Under the pieces are notes generated by a model that had not been told where the DNA came from, searched no databases, and saw nothing but the letters and a program-made list of their open reading frames with translations. 64,000 nucleotides of DNA, taken from assembly GCF_008123425.1 (NCBI RefSeq), contig NZ_VSSS01000030.1, positions 62,001 to 126,000 on the forward strand, read 5' to 3'. The DNA is from Bradyrhizobium rifense. GTDB taxonomy: Bacteria; Pseudomonadota; Alphaproteobacteria; Rhizobiales; Xanthobacteraceae. The position numbers were made by a program, and so were the translations under genes. Below are positions 59,980 to 64,000 of the stretch, one piece after another; the stretch's first letter is position 1; the number at the start of each line of letters is the position of its first letter.

Positions 59980-62403
59980 TCAGTGAGCGGTCAGGCCGCC
60001 AGCGGCTTCGTCACCGTCGGGCTTCACCGTCACCTTGGTGTCCTCTTCCCAGACGATCGGCACCGGTTTCCTGACCAGCGCCTTGGCGACGACGTCGTCC
60101 AGGCGCGAGACCGGGATGATCTCCATGCCGCCCTTGATCGCATCGGAAATCTCCGTGAGATCCTTGGCGTTGTCCTCGGGGATCAGCACCGTCTTGATGC
60201 CGCCGCGGGCAGCAGCCAGCAGCTTCTCCTTGAGGCCGCCGATCGGCAGCACGCGGCCGCGCAGCGTGATTTCGCCGGTCATCGCGACATCGTGGCGGAC
60301 CGGAATGCCGGTCATGACCGAGATGATCGCAGTGGCCATCGCCACACCCGCCGACGGACCGTCCTTCGGTGTCGCGCCTTCCGGCACGTGCACGTGGATG
60401 TCGCGCCGGTCGAACAGCGGCGGCTCGATGCCGTAGACGATCGCCCGGGAGCGGACGTAGGACGCCGCCGCCGAGATCGATTCCTTCATGACGTCGCGCA
60501 GATTGCCCGTGACCGTCATCTTGCCCTTGCCAGGCATCATGACGCCTTCGATCGTCAGCAGTTCGCCGCCGACATCGGTCCAGGCAAGGCCCGTGACGAT
60601 ACCGACCTGCGGCTCGCTCTCGATCTCGCCGTAGCGGTACTTCGGCACGCCGAGCAACTCTTCCAGAGTCTTCTCCGTGACCTTGACCGACTTCTTCTTG
60701 GAGAGCATCAGCTCCTTCACCGCCTTGCGGGCGAGTGTGGAGAGCTCACGCTCCAGGTTACGCACGCCCGCTTCGCGGGTGTAGCGGCGGATCAGAAGCA
60801 GCAACGCGTCGTCGTCGATCGAGAACTCCTTGGAGTCCAGGCCGTGCTTGGACACCGCGGTCGGGATCAGATGCTTGCGCGCGATCTCGACCTTCTCGTT
60901 CTCGGTGTAGCCCGCGATCCGGATGATCTCCATGCGATCCATCAGCGGTCCCGGAATATTGAGCGTATTCGCGGTCGTAATGAACATGACGTTCGACAGA
61001 TCGTAATCGACCTCCAGATAGTGGTCGGCAAACGTCCCGTTCTGCTCGGGGTCGAGAACCTCGAGCAGGGCCGAGGACGGATCGCCGCGGAAATCGGCGC
61101 CCATTTTGTCGATCTCGTCCAGCAGGAACAGCGGATTGGACGACTTCGCCTTCCGCATCGACTGGATGATCTTGCCGGGCATCGAGCCGATATAGGTGCG
61201 GCGGTGACCGCGGATCTCGGCCTCGTCACGCACGCCGCCGAGCGAGACGCGCACGAACTCGCGGCCGGTCGCCTTCGCGATCGACTTGCCGAGCGAGGTC
61301 TTGCCGACGCCGGGAGGCCCGACGAGGCACAGGATCGGTCCGGTCAGCTTGTTGGCGCGCGACTGCACTGCGAGATATTCGACGATGCGGTCCTTGACCT
61401 TCTCGAGTCCGTAGTGATCCGCATCCAGAACCGCCTGCGCGGCTTCCAGATCCTTCTTCACCTTGGACTTCTTGTTCCACGGGATCGACAGCAGCCAATC
61501 CAGATAGTTGCGCACCACGGTCGCTTCCGCGGACATCGGCGACATCTGGCGCAGCTTCTTCAATTCATGCTGCGCCTTCTCGCGCGCTTCCTTGGAGAGC
61601 TTGGTCTTGGAGATCTTCTCTTCGAGATCGGCGAGCTCGTCGCGACCGTCGTCGTCGCCGAGTTCCTTCTGGATCGCCTTCATCTGCTCGTTGAGATAAT
61701 ACTCGCGCTGGGTCTTCTCCATCTGGCGCTTGACGCGCGAGCGGATGCGCTTCTCGACCTGCAGCACCGAGATCTCGCTCTCCATCAGGCCCAGCACCTT
61801 CTCCAGGCGCGTGGTGACGGACAGCGTCTCAAGGATTCCTTGCCGATCCGCGATCTTGACCGCGAGATGCGAGGCAACGGTGTCGGCGAGCTTGGCGAAA
61901 TCGGTGATCGCCTGCACGACGCCGACGACCTCGGCCGAGATCTTCTTGTTGAGCTTCACGTAGCTCTCGAAGTCGGACACGACCGAGCGCGAGAGAGCTT
62001 CGGCCTCGACCGACTTCGCATCGGTGTCGGCGAGGGCAATTGCGGTGGCCTCATAATAGTCGGCGCGATCGGTGTATTTCTGCACGCGCGCACGCTCGAG
62101 CCCTTCGACCAGCACCTTCACGGTGCCATCGGGAAGCTTCAAGAGCTGCAGCACGCTTGCAAGCGTACCGGTCTCGTAAATGGCATCGGGCGCCGGATCA
62201 TCGTCGGACGCGTTCTTCTGCGTCGCGAGCATGATCAGCGCGTCGTTCTTCATCACCTCTTCGAGCGCGCGGATCGACTTCTCGCGACCGACGAAGAGCG
62301 GAACGATCATGTGCGGGAAGACGACGATATCGCGCAGCGGCAACACGGGATAAGCGTGCGTCTCGCCATGGACGATGGTTGGCCGGGGTTTTGGATTAGT
62401 CAT
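59980..62403 (-). CDS. lon: ATP-dependent protease Lon
   Basis: 807 residues. The N-terminal substrate domain starts with YPVLPLRDIVVFPHMIVPLF. The AAA+ module has Walker A GPPGVGKTSLGKS and Walker B PLFLLDEIDKMGAD. The protease domain holds the catalytic serine in PKDGPSAGVAMA and lysine in IGGLKEKLLAAA. It degrades misfolded and regulatory proteins in the cytoplasm. Length and motif order are standard. A large reading frame on the opposite strand is only a shadow of it. Confidence 0.98.
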   Translation of the reverse strand: MTNPKPRPTIVHGETHAYPVLPLRDIVVFPHMIVPLFVGREKSIRALEEVMKNDALIMLATQKNASDDDPAPDAIYETGTLASVLQLLKLPDGTVKVLVEGLERARVQKYTDRADYYEATAIALADTDAKSVEAEALSRSVVSDFESYVKLNKKISAEVVGVVQAITDFAKLADTVASHLAVKIADRQGILETLSVTTRLEKVLGLMESEISVLQVEKRIRSRVKRQMEKTQREYYLNEQMKAIQKELGDDDGRDELADLEEKISKTKLSKEAREKAQHELKKLRQMSPMSAEATVVRNYLDWLLSIPWNKKSKVKKDLEAAQAVLDADHYGLEKVKDRIVEYLAVQSRANKLTGPILCLVGPPGVGKTSLGKSIAKATGREFVRVSLGGVRDEAEIRGHRRTYIGSMPGKIIQSMRKAKSSNPLFLLDEIDKMGADFRGDPSSALLEVLDPEQNGTFADHYLEVDYDLSNVMFITTANTLNIPGPLMDRMEIIRIAGYTENEKVEIARKHLIPTAVSKHGLDSKEFSIDDDALLLLIRRYTREAGVRNLERELSTLARKAVKELMLSKKKSVKVTEKTLEELLGVPKYRYGEIESEPQVGIVTGLAWTDVGGELLTIEGVMMPGKGKMTVTGNLRDVMKESISAAASYVRSRAIVYGIEPPLFDRRDIHVHVPEGATPKDGPSAGVAMATAIISVMTGIPVRHDVAMTGEITLRGRVLPIGGLKEKLLAAARGGIKTVLIPEDNAKDLTEISDAIKGGMEIIPVSRLDDVVAKALVRKPVPIVWEEDTKVTVKPDGDEAAGGLTAH

Positions 62404-62573
62404 GGCCTTTTCCTTTTGCTTTGCCCCCTCGCACGCAGTCCGCCGCTCTCATGCGCAACCGCCACAAGGTGCCGAGGTGATCCACAAAACCAGCCTACCA
62501 TTCGAAGGTTGGACCGGGCTTGCCGGATCGGAACTGAGGCGAATCTTGAACAGAATTCTCGCTCGCCGCCGAC

Positions 62574-62604
62574 ATTAGGTGGCTATCGACCCGGGGGGTG
62601 TCAA
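62574..62604 (-). promoter_or_regulatory. Possible lon promoter
   Basis: On the minus strand TTGACA (62599-62604) is followed after about 17-18 bp by CACCTAAT (to about 62574), a plausible housekeeping -35/-10 pair 170 bp upstream of the lon ATG. The rest of the 325-bp gap between clpX and lon holds no gene. No convincing heat-shock promoter was seen. Confidence 0.35.
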
Positions 62605-62661
62605 GTCATTGAAAAACACGCGCCATCAGGCGCTTACGCACTGGGGTAAGCGACGCAACAT

Positions 62662-62688
62662 CGGCTGCGGAGTAGATTTCCGCAGCCG
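62662..62688 (-). terminator. Hairpin downstream of clpX
   Basis: CGGCTGCGG and CCGCAGCCG (62662-62670 and 62680-62688) form a nine-pair stem 40 bp beyond the clpX stop. There is no T-tract on the minus strand, so it may be a weak or Rho-assisted terminator. Confidence 0.5.
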
Positions 62689-62728
62689 CTACTATGAATG
62701 ACGTTTGGAGCGTTCCAGCGCCGCAAAA

Positions 62729-64000
62729 TCAGGCGCTGGCGTTCTCGACGGCACGATCGGACCGATCGGCATAGATGTAGAGCGGACGCGCCGTTCCTTC
62801 CACGACTTCGCGGGAAATCACGACTTCTTCCACACCTTCCAGGCCCGGCAGGTCGAACATGGTCTCGAGCAGGATCGCTTCGAGGATCGAACGCAGACCA
62901 CGCGCGCCGGTCTTGCGCTCGATCGCCTTGCGGGCAACCGCGCCAAGCGCCTCGTCGGCGAAGGTCAGCTCGATGTTCTCCATCTCGAACAGCCGCTGGT
63001 ACTGTTTCACCAGCGCGTTCTTCGGCTCGGTCAGGATCTTCTTCAGCGAAACCTCGTCCAGATCCTCGAGCGTCGCCACGACCGGCAGACGGCCGACGAA
63101 CTCGGGGATGAGGCCGTACTTCAGGAGATCCTCAGGCTCGACGTGACGGAAGATCTCGCCGGTGCGGCGGTCTTCCGGCGCCATCACCTGGGCAGCAAAA
63201 CCGATCGAGGTCGACCGTCCCCGCGCCGAGATGATCTTCTCGAGGCCGGCGAACGCACCGCCGCAGATGAACAGGATGTTGGTGGTATCCACCTGCAGGA
63301 ATTCCTGCTGCGGATGCTTGCGGCCGCCCTGCGGCGGGACCGAAGCCACCGTGCCTTCCATGATCTTCAGCAGCGCCTGCTGCACGCCCTCACCCGACAC
63401 GTCGCGCGTGATCGAGGGATTGTCGGACTTGCGGCTGATCTTGTCGATTTCGTCGATGTAGACGATGCCGCGCTGGGCACGCTCGACATTGTAGTCGGCG
63501 GCCTGGAGGAGCTTCAGGATGATGTTCTCGACGTCCTCACCGACATAGCCGGCCTCGGTCAGCGTCGTCGCATCCGCCATCGTGAACGGCACGTCCAGAA
63601 TCCGGGCGAGCGTCTGCGCGAGCAGCGTCTTGCCCGAACCGGTCGGACCGATCAGCAGGATGTTCGACTTCGCGAGCTCGACGTCGTTGTGCTTGGTCTG
63701 GTGGTTGAGGCGCTTGTAGTGGTTGTGCACCGCGACCGACAGGACCTTCTTGGCATGGCTCTGGCCGATGACGTAATCGTCCAGGACCTTGCAGATTTCC
63801 TTCGGCGTCGGAATCCCGTCGCGCGACTTGACCAGCGAGGACTTGTTCTCCTCGCGGATGATGTCCATGCAGAGCTCAACGCACTCGTCGCAAATGAAGA
63901 CCGTGGGACCCGCGATCAGTTTGCGGACTTCGTGCTGGCTCTTGCCGCAGAACGAGCAATATAGCGTGTTCTTGGAGTCGCTCGTGCCGACCTTACTCAT
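62729..64000 (-). CDS. clpX: ATP-dependent Clp protease ATP-binding subunit ClpX
   Basis: 423 residues, complete from the ATG at base 64000. The N-terminal zinc-binding domain has CSFCGKSQHEV and FICDECVELC. The AAA+ domain has Walker A LLIGPTGSGKTLLAQT, the pore loop GYVGEDVEN, Walker B IVYIDEIDKI and sensor motif IPEFVGRLPV. It unfolds substrates and feeds them into ClpP, whose gene would be expected just beyond the window's right edge. It precedes lon in the same direction, with a 325-bp gap. Confidence 0.98.
   Translation of the reverse strand: MSKVGTSDSKNTLYCSFCGKSQHEVRKLIAGPTVFICDECVELCMDIIREENKSSLVKSRDGIPTPKEICKVLDDYVIGQSHAKKVLSVAVHNHYKRLNHQTKHNDVELAKSNILLIGPTGSGKTLLAQTLARILDVPFTMADATTLTEAGYVGEDVENIILKLLQAADYNVERAQRGIVYIDEIDKISRKSDNPSITRDVSGEGVQQALLKIMEGTVASVPPQGGRKHPQQEFLQVDTTNILFICGGAFAGLEKIISARGRSTSIGFAAQVMAPEDRRTGEIFRHVEPEDLLKYGLIPEFVGRLPVVATLEDLDEVSLKKILTEPKNALVKQYQRLFEMENIELTFADEALGAVARKAIERKTGARGLRSILEAILLETMFDLPGLEGVEEVVISREVVEGTARPLYIYADRSDRAVENASA

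Noticed and set aside
59692..62649. 985-residue plus-strand frame
   Set aside because: Antisense shadow of lon; high GC at third positions leaves the opposite strand open. Composition is His/Asp/Arg-rich without any domain.

Overview
The window is GC-rich, densely coded DNA from an alphaproteobacterium, most likely Bradyrhizobium or a close relative. This rests on a rhizobial-type nuo operon, the Lon/ClpX/HU/tRNA-Asp/tRNA-Val neighbourhood, and several very small proteins that resemble, from memory, ones common in Bradyrhizobium. No database search was possible; names rest on motifs and recall of families.

Layout. (1) 0-4 kb, minus strand: nuoA-B-C-D, an inserted FkbM-type methyltransferase, then the start of nuoE (respiratory complex I). 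(2) 4-8 kb: an iron-acquisition operon (TonB-dependent siderophore receptor, PepSY membrane protein, small membrane protein) preceded by a striking 12-bp tandem repeat. (3) 8-12.3 kb: a MarR regulator divergent from a Rieske oxygenase, with an MFS transporter and an alpha/beta hydrolase, probably a small aromatic-degradation module. (4) 12.5-18.4 kb: small membrane protein, a decayed TPR/O-GlcNAc-transferase-like pseudogene, tRNA-Asp, HU protein, peptidase T, and AraC and MarR regulators. (5) 18.6-33 kb: a stress and heavy-metal region. An ECF sigma factor and its DUF1109/NrsF-type membrane anti-sigma are followed by small Cys/His-rich proteins, CusBA (copper/silver), CzcCBA and a His-rich CDF transporter. 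Two promoters of the form GTAACC-N16-CGAA can be read upstream of the sigma gene and of a small secreted protein. (6) 33.8-59.5 kb: a candidate genomic island. The 5' half of a tRNA-Val(UAC) gene is at 33.83 kb and its 3' half at 59.42-59.46 kb. The halves share a 13-bp core and, put together, give perfectly paired acceptor and anticodon stems. (7) 59.5-64 kb: GFA-family protein, Lon and ClpX on the minus strand, back in core genome.

The island cargo (36.6-58.0 kb) is the most interesting part. It holds two secreted DUF1254/DUF1214 proteins, a phenol-type outer-membrane porin, a DUF4239 membrane protein, a catalase-family protein and a DyP-type peroxidase with an internally duplicated partner. 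It also has tandem small secreted proteins, two exported sulfatases with a formylglycine-generating enzyme and a HAD phosphatase, a membrane-anchored TAXI-type binding protein, an ABM-type monooxygenase and a sigma-54 activator. It reads as one coordinated set, possibly for export-side desulfation and oxidative processing of an unknown sulfated or aromatic compound. That function is inference. An 18-bp perfect palindrome lies upstream of the activator, with a 15/18 match upstream of the first DUF1254 gene.
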